A stretch of DNA of 8,591 bases, taken from the NCBI GenBank assembly GCA_020860025.1, contig JAJBVC010000206.1, forward strand, positions 1 through 8,591, in the 5' to 3' direction. This document shows positions 1 through 5,969 of this stretch, one piece after another; the first letter of the stretch is position 1, and every line of letters starts with the position of its first letter. A program made the translations under genes and the position numbers. This DNA comes from Clostridiales bacterium. GTDB taxonomy: Bacteria > Bacillota > Clostridia > Oscillospirales > Acutalibacteraceae. A model generated the notes under the pieces. It was not told the origin of the DNA, did no database searches, and saw only the letters and a program-made list of their open reading frames with translations.

Positions 1-51
1 TTTAAATTGTATTTTTATGCGTTATAAACAGTCTTTTTTATACACTTTGCG

Positions 52-89
52 GATAAATAAAATTCCCAACGCAGAAAAACGTCGGGAAT
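52..89 (-). terminator. Probable intrinsic terminator of the DtxR-family gene
   Basis: An inverted repeat has arms ATTCCCAACG (62-71) and CGTCGGGAAT (80-89). It forms a 10-position stem with one A/C mismatch and an 8-nt loop. Read on the minus strand, it follows the stop codon of the regulator gene (130) by about 40 nt and is followed by a T-rich stretch (TTTATTTAT, 60-52). The T-tract is broken, so efficiency is uncertain. The T-rich plus-strand DNA on the other side (97-119) could let it also stop an incoming plus transcript. Confidence 0.6.
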
Positions 90-129
90 GTAAAGGTTTT
101 TATTTTATTTTTTATTCTGTTTTTCTTTT

Positions 130-495
130 TTATTTTTCCGAAATCATTTTTTTAATTGCTTCAAACGATTCGACGCTGATGATATGTTCAATTCTGCAAG
201 CGTCCTCAACAGCCGTTTTCTCATTTACTCCAAGGCTTATGAGCCAGTTTGAAAGGGTAAGGTGACGTTCGTACATCTTTTCTGCAATTTCAAGACCGCT
301 GTCAAGCAGAGTTATATAACCGCTTGAATCAACGTCAATATAACCGTTTTCCCTAAGATTTTTCATTGCAACGCTTACGCTCGGCTTTGAAAATTCAAGC
401 TCGTTTGCAATATCTATTGAACGGACAAATCCCTTTTTATTTTTTATCATCAGTATTGTTTCAAGATAATTTTCGGCGGATTCGTGAATCTTCAT
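130..495 (-). CDS. DtxR-family metal-dependent transcriptional regulator, short form
   Basis: Predicted 121-aa cytoplasmic repressor of the DtxR/MntR/IdeR family, which binds operator DNA when loaded with Fe2+ or Mn2+. An N-terminal winged helix-turn-helix occupies about residues 7-64 (recognition region about 36-48), followed by a metal-binding/dimerisation domain to the end. The C-terminal SH3-like domain of full-length DtxR is absent, as in MntR. The segment A99-C-R-I-E-H104 matches the DtxR primary site (Cys102, Glu105, His106 in DtxR) rather than the MntR Glu at that position. The residue equivalent to DtxR Met10/MntR Asp8 is Asn9. H78 is kept, but the second-site Glu83 and His98 equivalents appear to be Ser and Val. 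I start at 495, where AAGGA (510-506) sits 10 nt upstream; the in-frame ATG at 543 lies upstream of the likely transcription start. Divergent from feoA, so iron control of feo is the likely role (inference). Confidence 0.9.
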   Translation of the reverse strand: MKIHESAENYLETILMIKNKKGFVRSIDIANELEFSKPSVSVAMKNLRENGYIDVDSSGYITLLDSGLEIAEKMYERHLTLSNWLISLGVNEKTAVEDACRIEHIISVESFEAIKKMISEK

Positions 496-533
496 ATATA
501 CTACATCCTTAATTTTGATAGTTATATGCATAA

Positions 534-562
534 AGTATACCATATATAAATAAATATTTCAA
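534..562 (-). promoter_or_regulatory. Promoter of the DtxR-family regulator gene
   Basis: On the minus strand, a -35 TTGAAA (562-557), a 17-bp spacer and a -10 TATACT (539-534) are preceded by an extended -10 TG dinucleotide. Transcription would start near 527, giving a leader of about 30 nt before the ATG at 495. No copy of the GTTAG/CTAAC operator motif lies on this promoter, so direct autorepression through that motif is not evident. Confidence 0.7.
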
Positions 563-588
563 GTTTTGGAATTTTTGAAAAAAGGGTA

Positions 589-617
589 TTGACAAATGAG
601 TTAGTTAGTGCTAACAT
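589..617 (+). promoter_or_regulatory. Promoter of the feo operon
   Basis: A perfect -35 TTGACA (589-594) is followed by a 17-bp spacer and a weaker -10 TAACAT (612-617), predicting a start near 624. The -10 is embedded in the palindrome GTTAG-TG-CTAAC (604-615), so a bound repressor would directly block RNA polymerase. This arrangement fits an iron-repressed operon. Confidence 0.7.
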
Positions 618-641
618 ATAGACGGTTAGAAAGCACTAACC
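601..641 (+). promoter_or_regulatory. Paired operator palindromes over the feo promoter
   Basis: Two inverted repeats built from the same half-site lie here. The first is GTTAG-TG-CTAAC (604-615), with an extra TTAG at 601-604 giving TTAGTTAG. The second is GGTTAG-AAAGCA-CTAACC (624-641). They overlap the -10 box and the predicted start site. The half-site resembles that of the DtxR/IdeR box (TTAGGTTAG, known from actinobacteria) lacking one G. Binding by the adjacent DtxR-family protein is inference; the palindromes and their position are seen directly. Confidence 0.7.
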
Positions 642-656
642 AATAAACTGTTTATT
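642..656 (+). promoter_or_regulatory. Palindrome in the feoA1 leader
   Basis: AATAAAC-T-GTTTATT is a perfect 7-bp inverted repeat around one base, immediately downstream of the second GTTAG/CTAAC site and within the predicted 5' untranslated region. It differs from the operator half-site. It could be a second regulator's site, a weak RNA hairpin, or chance in A+T-rich DNA. Confidence 0.3.
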
Positions 657-685
657 TATATATTGTTTTAAGCGGAGGATTTGTA

Positions 686-898
686 ATGATGCCGTTATTG
701 TATGCGGATATGGGTCAGGAGGTTACAATAAAAAAAGTCGGTGGTAATCCTGAGGTTCGTGCGCATTTATCGGACTTGGGTTTTGTCGCAGGCGGTAACG
801 TAACAGTAATTTCCTCTCTCGGCGGCAATTTGATTGTAAATGTTAAGGAAACACGAGTTGCAATCAGCAAGGAAATGGCCGGTAAAATTATGGTTTAA
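686..898 (+). CDS. feoA: FeoA family ferrous iron transport protein, first copy
   Basis: A 70-aa small cytoplasmic protein of the FeoA (SH3-like beta-barrel) family, thought to modulate the FeoB iron channel or its GTPase. It has the usual layout: an N-terminal strand with GQEVTIKKVGG, then the A-H-L-S-D-L-G-F helix/turn (about residues 26-33), and a C-terminal segment ending V-A-I-S-K-E-M-A-G-K-I-M-V typical of the family. GGAGG at 674-678 lies 7 nt before the ATG at 686. A second ATG follows at once (689), also within range, so the start may be one codon later. It is the first gene of the feo operon, 35 nt upstream of the second feoA and preceded by the operator-bearing promoter. Confidence 0.92.
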   Translation: MMPLLYADMGQEVTIKKVGGNPEVRAHLSDLGFVAGGNVTVISSLGGNLIVNVKETRVAISKEMAGKIMV

Positions 899-933
899 AT
901 TTATATTATATACATTATTACAGGAGGACAAAA

Positions 934-1155
934 ATGAATACTTTAAGACAAGCAAAAGTAGGCGACACCGTAACTGTTGTCAAGCTTCACGGCGAGGGTG
1001 CCGTAAAACGACGCATTATGGATATGGGTATTACAAAGGGTGTTCAAATCAAAGTACGCAAGGTAGCGCCTTTGGGAGACCCTGTTGAGATTACGGTGCG
1101 TGGCTATGAGCTTTCACTTCGTAAGGCTGACGCCGAAATGATAGAAGTTGAATAA
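934..1155 (+). CDS. feoA: FeoA family ferrous iron transport protein, second copy
   Basis: A 73-aa FeoA-family SH3-like protein, clearly diverged from the first copy but with the same fold signature: an N-terminal V-G-D-T-V-T-V-V strand, the R-R-I-M-D-M-G-I-T-K-G segment (about residues 26-36), and a C-terminal G-D-P-V-E-I-T-V-R-G-Y-E-L-S-L-R-K run. That last block is the strongly conserved FeoA core, so this copy looks like the canonical one, whereas the first copy lacks its exact form. AGGAGG (922-927) lies 6 nt before the ATG. It is followed after its stop by a small hairpin with a T-tract and the operator array before feoB. Tandem feoA genes are known in Clostridia; whether both act on FeoB is not shown here. 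Confidence 0.94.
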   Translation: MNTLRQAKVGDTVTVVKLHGEGAVKRRIMDMGITKGVQIKVRKVAPLGDPVEITVRGYELSLRKADAEMIEVE

Positions 1156-1160
1156 AATTT

Positions 1161-1184
1161 GCAGGGGGATATCCCTGTTTTTTT
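1161..1184 (+). terminator. Weak intrinsic terminator or attenuator between feoA2 and feoB
   Basis: Just after the feoA2 stop, CAGGG (1162-1166) can pair with CCCTG (1173-1177) across a 6-nt loop, with a possible extra G-U pair (1161/1178), followed directly by seven T residues (1178-1184). The stem is short, so partial termination is more likely than a full stop. That would lower feoB expression relative to feoA unless feoB has its own start. Confidence 0.5.
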
Positions 1185-1191
1185 AAGAAAC

Positions 1192-1250
1192 TTAGTTAGT
1201 TTTTACTAACAAAAAGTAGTTATTGCTAACGAAAAGTAGTTACCACTAAC
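1192..1250 (+). promoter_or_regulatory. Phased array of three GTTAG/CTAAC operator-like palindromes upstream of feoB
   Basis: Three inverted repeats occur in a row: GTTAG-TTTTTA-CTAAC (1195-1210, with TTAGTTAG from 1192), GTTA-TTGC-TAAC (1219-1230) and GTTA-CCAC-TAAC (1239-1250). The CTAAC halves begin at 1206, 1226 and 1246, a strict 20-bp period. The units at 1206-1225 and 1226-1245 agree at 16 of 20 positions, including AAAAGTAGTTA in both, so the array probably arose by tandem duplication. The half-site is the one found over the feo promoter, which implies the same regulator. I see no convincing promoter here; TTTAAT (1262-1267) could be a -10, but its -35 is poor. Confidence 0.65.
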
Positions 1251-1286
1251 AAAGACTGAGATTTAATTATTGAAAGGATATAAATT

Positions 1287-3704
1287 ATGGATATAAAAAT
1301 TGCCCTTGCGGGAAATCCGAACAGCGGTAAAACAACGCTTTTCAATGCGCTTACGGGTTCAAACCAATTTGTCGGAAACTGGCCCGGAGTTACCGTTGAA
1401 AAAAAGGAAGGCAAGCTTAAAAAGCATAATGATGTAATAATTACCGACTTGCCCGGTATATATTCTCTTTCTCCTTACACTCTTGAGGAGGTTGTCGCAA
1501 GAAATTACTTGATAAATGAACGCCCGAATGCTATTCTTAATATAGTAGACGGTACAAATCTGGAACGTAACCTTTACCTTACAACTCAGCTTACGGAGCT
1601 TGGTATTCCCGTAGTTGTAGCTGTAAATATGATGGACGTTGTTAAGAAAAACGGTGACAAGATTAGAATTGACGAGCTTTCAAGAGCGCTCGGCTGCAAG
1701 GTTGTTGAAATTTCAGCTTTAAAAGGTACCGGAATTAACGATGCCGCTATGGCTGCCATTGATGCCGCAAAAGGCGATGTAACAGTTCCGCAGCACAGTT
1801 TTTCGGGTGTTGTTGAGCATGCGCTTGCCCATATTGAAGAGGCTGCCGTTCATAATATGCCGCCCGAACAGCAACGCTGGTATGCTATAAAAATATTTGA
1901 GCGTGACGAAAAGGTTCTTGAACAGCTTAAGCTCGATAAATCCGTTTTAGACCATATTGAGGATGACATTAAAGCCGCCGAGGCTGAAATGGACGACGAC
2001 GCCGAAAGCATTATCACAAACGAAAGATATATTTATATTTCATCAATAATTAAAAGTGCTTATAAGAAAAAGAATGTCGGTAAGCTTTCAGTATCCGACA
2101 AGATTGATAAGGTTGTAACTAACCGTTTTCTTGCACTTCCGATATTTGCCGTAATTATGTTTGTGGTATATTTTGTTTCGGTTACGACTGTAGGTACATA
2201 CGCTACAGACTGGGCAAACGACGGTGTCTTCGGCGACGGCTGGCATTTGTTTGGAATAGGTTCGTCAGCTTATTCCGATGATGCCGATGAATATACAAAC
2301 GCTTCTTTAATTGTTGACGGCTATGACGCAATAGTTGATGAAACAGGCGTTGCCCCGACAGGTGAATTTGAATACGCTGTCGAGGACGAAGAAACACTTG
2401 AGGTTACATACGAAACAGCAACAATTTCCGATTATCAAAGTGCGCTTGCCGTTCTTGACGAGATGGGCGAAGAACCCGATCCTGCCGATTACGGAGTGTG
2501 GGTACCCGGCGTACCTGTTCTTTTGGGAGACCTTCTCGATAATTTAAATTGTGCCGATTGGCTGAGTGGCTTAATCCTTGACGGTATTGTTGCCGGTGTC
2601 GGTGCGGTTTTGGGCTTCGTCCCTCAAATGCTCGTTTTGTTCATATTCCTTGCTTTTCTTGAAAGCTGCGGATATATGGCTCGTATCGCTTTCGTGCTTG
2701 ACAGGATTTTCCGTAAATTCGGTCTTTCGGGTAAATCGTTTATCCCTGTTCTTATCGGAACAGGCTGCGGCGTTCCGGGTATTATGGCTTCACGTACGAT
2801 AGAAAATGAACGTGACCGCAGAATGACGATTATGACAACCACATTTATTCCGTGCGGTGCTAAGCTTCCGTTTATAGCAATGATTGCCGGTTCAATTTTC
2901 GGTGGTTCTCCCTGGATTGCTCCGACCGCATATTTTATAGGTATGGCTGCGATAATTGTTTCGGGTATTATACTTAAGAAAACAAAGATGTTTGCAGGCG
3001 ACCCGGCACCGTTTGTAATGGAACTTCCGGCATATCACTGGCCCACGGTAGGCAACGTTCTTCGCTCAATGTGGGAACGTGGCTGGTCATTCATCAAAAA
3101 AGCCGGTACGATTATTCTTCTCTCTACAATCGTAATTTGGTTTACAACATACTTTGGATTTGTTGACGGTTCGTTCAGAATGCTTTCCGAGGATGAAATA
3201 GGGGAGAGCATACTCGCTACAATAGGCAGCTGGATTTCGTGGATATTCACACCGCTCGGATGGGGCAACTGGCAGGCTGCTGTCGCTTCTATAACGGGAC
3301 TTGTCGCCAAAGAGAATATTGTAGGCACAATGGGAATACTTTACGGCGGTAACGAAGCAGGAACTTATGCAACGCTTGCTCAGCAGTTTACAACAATCAG
3401 CGGATTTTCATTCCTTGTATTTAACCTTCTCTGCGCACCGTGCTTTGCAGCTATCGGCGCTATTAAGAGAGAGATGAACAGTTCTAAATGGACATGGTTT
3501 GCGGTAGGCTATCAGTGCTTATTTGCATATGCGATTGCTCTTATGATAAATCAGTTCGGTCTTCTCTTTACGGGACAGGGTAACGTTGTCGGTTCGATAT
3601 TTGCATTCGTAGTTCTTGCACTTATGCTGTTTATGCTTTTCAGACCGTATAAAGAAAGCAACACATTAAATTCAAACGCTGTTAAATCCGCAGTTAAAAA
3701 ATAA
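1287..3704 (+). CDS. feoB: Ferrous iron uptake transporter FeoB
   Basis: An 805-aa inner-membrane Fe2+ transporter with an N-terminal cytoplasmic G domain. The GTPase motifs are intact: G1 GNPNSGKT (9-16), G2 Thr36, G3 DLPG (54-57), G4 NMMD (114-117) and G5 SALKG (143-147). A helical linker follows to about residue 270. The first membrane helix is about 283-303. The two gate-type motifs are present, with G-C-G-V-P around C494 and P-C-G-A-K-L-P around C523, and further membrane helices run to near the C terminus. The loop after the first helix (about 305-405) carries an unusually long acidic insert, 330-403, with 23 Asp/Glu and no Lys/Arg; it should face outward. AAAGGA (1273-1278) is 8 nt before the ATG. 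Family members are often about 650-780 aa, so the extra length is largely this insert. It lies downstream of two feoA genes and a 131-nt regulatory gap. Confidence 0.97.
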   Translation: MDIKIALAGNPNSGKTTLFNALTGSNQFVGNWPGVTVEKKEGKLKKHNDVIITDLPGIYSLSPYTLEEVVARNYLINERPNAILNIVDGTNLERNLYLTTQLTELGIPVVVAVNMMDVVKKNGDKIRIDELSRALGCKVVEISALKGTGINDAAMAAIDAAKGDVTVPQHSFSGVVEHALAHIEEAAVHNMPPEQQRWYAIKIFERDEKVLEQLKLDKSVLDHIEDDIKAAEAEMDDDAESIITNERYIYISSIIKSAYKKKNVGKLSVSDKIDKVVTNRFLALPIFAVIMFVVYFVSVTTVGTYATDWANDGVFGDGWHLFGIGSSAYSDDADEYTNASLIVDGYDAIVDETGVAPTGEFEYAVEDEETLEVTYETATISDYQSALAVLDEMGEEPDPADYGVWVPGVPVLLGDLLDNLNCADWLSGLILDGIVAGVGAVLGFVPQMLVLFIFLAFLESCGYMARIAFVLDRIFRKFGLSGKSFIPVLIGTGCGVPGIMASRTIENERDRRMTIMTTTFIPCGAKLPFIAMIAGSIFGGSPWIAPTAYFIGMAAIIVSGIILKKTKMFAGDPAPFVMELPAYHWPTVGNVLRSMWERGWSFIKKAGTIILLSTIVIWFTTYFGFVDGSFRMLSEDEIGESILATIGSWISWIFTPLGWGNWQAAVASITGLVAKENIVGTMGILYGGNEAGTYATLAQQFTTISGFSFLVFNLLCAPCFAAIGAIKREMNSSKWTWFAVGYQCLFAYAIALMINQFGLLFTGQGNVVGSIFAFVVLALMLFMLFRPYKESNTLNSNAVKSAVKK

Positions 3705-3722
3705 TTAAGAATAAGTGATTTT

Positions 3723-3905
3723 ATGTTAAGCTTTATATCAAATAATATCGGCACAATAATAGTGCTGGCTGTTCTTATTGCGGTTGTGGCTGCCGTCACG
3801 GCTAAAATGATTAAGGACAGAAAAAAGGGCGAGCATTTGTGCGGCGGCGACTGCTCAAAATGCCACGGCTGTATTCACAGCGACGCTCAAAATAAAAGCG
3901 AATAA
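3723..3905 (+). CDS. FeoB-associated Cys-rich membrane protein
   Basis: A 60-aa protein with one N-terminal membrane helix (about residues 8-28, I-G-T-I-I-V-L-A-V-L-I-A-V-V-A-A-V), a short basic segment K-D-R-K-K (inside-facing), and a cysteine cluster at C40, C44, C47 and C50. This is the layout of the FeoB-associated Cys-rich family often found directly after feoB in Clostridia; its function is not established, and the cysteines suggest iron or other metal binding near the transporter's cytoplasmic side (inference). It starts 18 nt after the feoB stop with no good ribosome binding site, so it probably depends on translational coupling to feoB. It is the last gene before the terminator. Confidence 0.88.
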   Translation: MLSFISNNIGTIIVLAVLIAVVAAVTAKMIKDRKKGEHLCGGDCSKCHGCIHSDAQNKSE

Positions 3906-3917
3906 TTAAAGCAAATT

Positions 3918-3970
3918 AAAGCGTGCAAAAAAAGTTAAGTACCGATTTTGCACGCTTTCTTTATATCTTT
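3918..3970. terminator. Strong bidirectional intrinsic terminator between convergent operons
   Basis: A perfect 13-bp inverted repeat, AAAGCGTGCAAAA (3918-3930) and TTTTGCACGCTTT (3946-3958), has a 15-nt loop. On the plus strand it is followed by a T-rich tail (3956-3980). On the minus strand the A-rich DNA at 3901-3920 gives a T-rich tail. It can therefore end both the feo operon and the leftward operon whose last stop is at 4010. The remaining DNA to 4009 is A+T-rich with nothing else visible. Confidence 0.92.
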
Positions 3971-4009
3971 TTATTTATTTTATATTTTATACATATTATT
4001 TAGTATATG

Positions 4010-4678
4010 CTAATTAATTTTCAGTGTTTTAAGATATTCCTTATCTGACTTGTCAACTCTTTTTGATTCGCATATTTTTTGAATGGTTTTATTATGTACC
4101 CAAATCGGCAGGGCTTTGCCTTCAATAACAGGCAGAGCCTTACTTTTATATTTTACATATATTACCGACATTGCCCATGCTGCCGCCATATTGATGTAGT
4201 ATTCGCTTCGTTTGAGCGATTTTAAATATTCAATAACCTTATCAATATACTCGTCGTTTATAAAATAATCCATCATCATAACGACGACGAAACGCACCTC
4301 GTATTCTGAGCCTGCGGTGTACTTTTGTAAAAATTTCCACACTTCTTTTTGATATTTAACGGCAAATTTATAAGTTGAGCAGGCACAGTCGCAGATTGCC
4401 CAGTTGTCAATAAGAGGAACAAAAACTTCAAGCTCTTTGAGATAATCGTCAATACCGCATTTTCTGTATCCGATTATCATACCGTAAAGCAGTTTTTCCT
4501 CATAGTATTTCATATCGCCGAATGTGCAGCTTTCATTTACAGCTCTTTTGGCAAGAACACGTAAATTTGGTATGCGAACTCCTATTATATTTTCACGCTT
4601 TACATTCGGCATAAGCTTTGACTGAAAATCGCCGTATTCGTTATCACGCAGCTTAAAAAGCTCTTTAATAATATCCAT
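4010..4678 (-). CDS. AlkD-like DNA alkylation repair glycosylase
   Basis: A 222-aa cytoplasmic protein of the AlkD/HEAT-like repeat family, which removes positively charged alkylated bases such as N7-methylguanine and N3-methyladenine. The segment D-N-W-A-I-C-D around residues 91-97 places W93 and D97 at the spacing of AlkD Trp109 and the catalytic Asp113. R129 and W168 sit 39 residues apart, like AlkD Arg148 and Trp187. This mapping uses remembered AlkD numbering, so activity is inferred. The start at 4678 has GGGAG (4689-4685) 6 nt upstream; longer in-frame extensions lie inside the upstream gene. It overlaps the 3' end of the PTS-like membrane gene by 14 nt, implying coupled translation, and is the last gene of the leftward operon. 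Confidence 0.88.
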   Translation of the reverse strand: MDIIKELFKLRDNEYGDFQSKLMPNVKRENIIGVRIPNLRVLAKRAVNESCTFGDMKYYEEKLLYGMIIGYRKCGIDDYLKELEVFVPLIDNWAICDCACSTYKFAVKYQKEVWKFLQKYTAGSEYEVRFVVVMMMDYFINDEYIDKVIEYLKSLKRSEYYINMAAAWAMSVIYVKYKSKALPVIEGKALPIWVHNKTIQKICESKRVDKSDKEYLKTLKIN

Positions 4679-5933
4679 TTTTCTCTCCCAAATAATCTTT
4701 AAGCTCGATAAAATTTTCATCATCGCTTGAAACAATATTCTCTTTAATTTCACAGTTTAGCGAAAATGTGTTGACAAGTTTTGGGTTACGTACCTCAAGA
4801 TTATCGCCCTTAAATCTTAAAATATTGCCTATTCCGCCGAGAGCGTCTACAGTCGGGTTAAGCCGTGTAGGAATATAAATATTGAGAGCGTCGCTTATAC
4901 CATGCTTTTCAATGCTGAATTTAAAGGTAAAATATCCGAGCGCAATCAGTACAAAACCGCCTGTAAGCAGGTAAATCGGCTTGTTGATATTTATTATCAT
5001 TTCTATTATTCCGCCGCCTGCGATATATCCCATTTGCAAATCAAGCACGCTCGCAGCACCGAACGAAACGGCTGACAGAATGAGCGTCGATATAATTAAG
5101 AAAGGACTTTCAAGTAAAATATAAAACAGCAGTATACTGTAATTACCGCTTAAAACGGCGCTGAACGTCAAAACAATCAGCGTCAGCCTTTGAGTATCTT
5201 TAAGTTCGCCCAAAAGCGCAAGCGTCATCCCTATGACTGAAAACATCATATAATAATGACCCGAAAGAAAATTTGATATAATATTTCCGTTATATCCCGA
5301 TGAAAATAAATCGACCGCTCCCGTCACTATTTTTTCGTCAATATACATTGAACCGCCGTAGCTCTTGTAAAAAAACAGTTCGCTGAAGCTGTCAATACCG
5401 AAAAATGACAAAAAAGTGTCGGTCAGCGAAAATAAAACAGAGCTTATTATGCCTTTTTCGCTGATTATGCCGGCAAGCATTTCCAAAGCGTTTAAAAGGT
5501 AGTCGTACGTTATACCGAGCAGTATTCCGAAAATGAGAGATGCTGCCGTGCTTATCGCCATTGCCGTTATAAAGCCGAAGCGCTTAAAGCAAAATACGCA
5601 AAAAAGCGAAACGATTATTCCTGCAAAAAACGTCACGTTCTCATCGGTAAAACTTTTTACAGCCGTGTCAATGAGCGCAAGGCACAATATACTCCAAAAA
5701 GCTTTAAGCTCTCTTTTTCCTATTACTCCGGAAAGCGTCATAAAAAAGCAAAACGAATAAGCGCTCAGCTTAAGAATAATTGACGAAAAAGAGTAAACGG
5801 CATAATCGTACTCAATATCAAAATAAGCGTTTATTAAATTCAGCATTTGTGCGGCAAACACAAAAATTCCCGACAAAATAAAAGAAAAAAGCGCCGATGT
5901 CTGTGTTTTGTTTAAAAAATTATATATCCTCAT
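4665..5933 (-). CDS. Degenerate PTS EIIC(B)-like membrane protein, glucose superfamily
   Basis: A 422-aa polytopic membrane protein with about ten hydrophobic segments. By eye it follows glucose/maltose/GlcNAc-type PTS EIIC over most of its length: F-F-A-G-I-I-V near 102-108; a segment near 173-190 matching the EIIC stretch that normally has L-H-H-x-L-N but here reads G-I-D-S-F-S-E-L; H-Y-Y-M-M-F (226-231) matching F-F-P-I-M-M-F; and F-G-A-A-S...G-G-G-I-I-E-M-I (291-313) matching the late EIIC block. A tail at 360-422 begins like EIIB with D-A-L-G-G-I-G-N-I (363-371). Key residues look lost: the T-E-P-x-E-F sugar-binding motif is replaced around 258-270 by S-A-V-L-S-G-N-Y, and the EIIB C-x-T-R-L-R phosphorylation site by G-D-N-L-E-V. 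Phosphotransfer transport is therefore unlikely; a channel, sensor or orphan role is open. The ATG at 5933 has no clear ribosome binding site and lies in a hairpin, so the start is uncertain. Confidence 0.75.
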   Translation of the reverse strand: MRIYNFLNKTQTSALFSFILSGIFVFAAQMLNLINAYFDIEYDYAVYSFSSIILKLSAYSFCFFMTLSGVIGKRELKAFWSILCLALIDTAVKSFTDENVTFFAGIIVSLFCVFCFKRFGFITAMAISTAASLIFGILLGITYDYLLNALEMLAGIISEKGIISSVLFSLTDTFLSFFGIDSFSELFFYKSYGGSMYIDEKIVTGAVDLFSSGYNGNIISNFLSGHYYMMFSVIGMTLALLGELKDTQRLTLIVLTFSAVLSGNYSILLFYILLESPFLIISTLILSAVSFGAASVLDLQMGYIAGGGIIEMIININKPIYLLTGGFVLIALGYFTFKFSIEKHGISDALNIYIPTRLNPTVDALGGIGNILRFKGDNLEVRNPKLVNTFSLNCEIKENIVSSDDENFIELKDYLGEKNGYY

Positions 5934-5961
5934 ACTGTTAGTATTGACAAGTATGAGGATA
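5925..5961 (-). repeat. Inverted repeat over the start of the PTS-like gene
   Basis: A perfect 11-bp inverted repeat, TATCCTCATAC (5925-5935) and GTATGAGGATA (5951-5961), has a 15-nt loop. On the minus strand the second arm contains the annotated ATG (5933-5931) and is followed by TATAATTTTTT. It fits either a start-codon-sequestering hairpin or a weak intrinsic terminator following radC, separating the two downstream genes from those upstream. Confidence 0.6.
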
Positions 5962-5969
5962 ACAAAACA

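Noticed and set aside
17..265. Plus-strand 82-codon ORF at the left edge
   Set aside because: It crosses the terminator hairpin and runs antisense into the DtxR-family gene; no ribosome binding site is visible.
589..656. Fur box over the feo promoter
   Set aside because: There is no GATAAT-rich Fur inverted repeat; the repeated half-site is GTTAG/CTAAC.
1192..1250. CRISPR-like or tandem-repeat array
   Set aside because: Only two full 20-bp units with no unique spacers; the units are palindromic operator-like sites, not CRISPR repeats.
1156..1286. Metal riboswitch upstream of feoB
   Set aside because: I see no NiCo/czcD- or yybP-type conserved loops; the gap is explained by a short hairpin and DNA palindromes.
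5937..5941. GTTAG half-site near the PTS-like gene as another copy of the feo operator
   Set aside because: It is a single half without its inverted partner at the right spacing, within a hairpin loop; likely chance.
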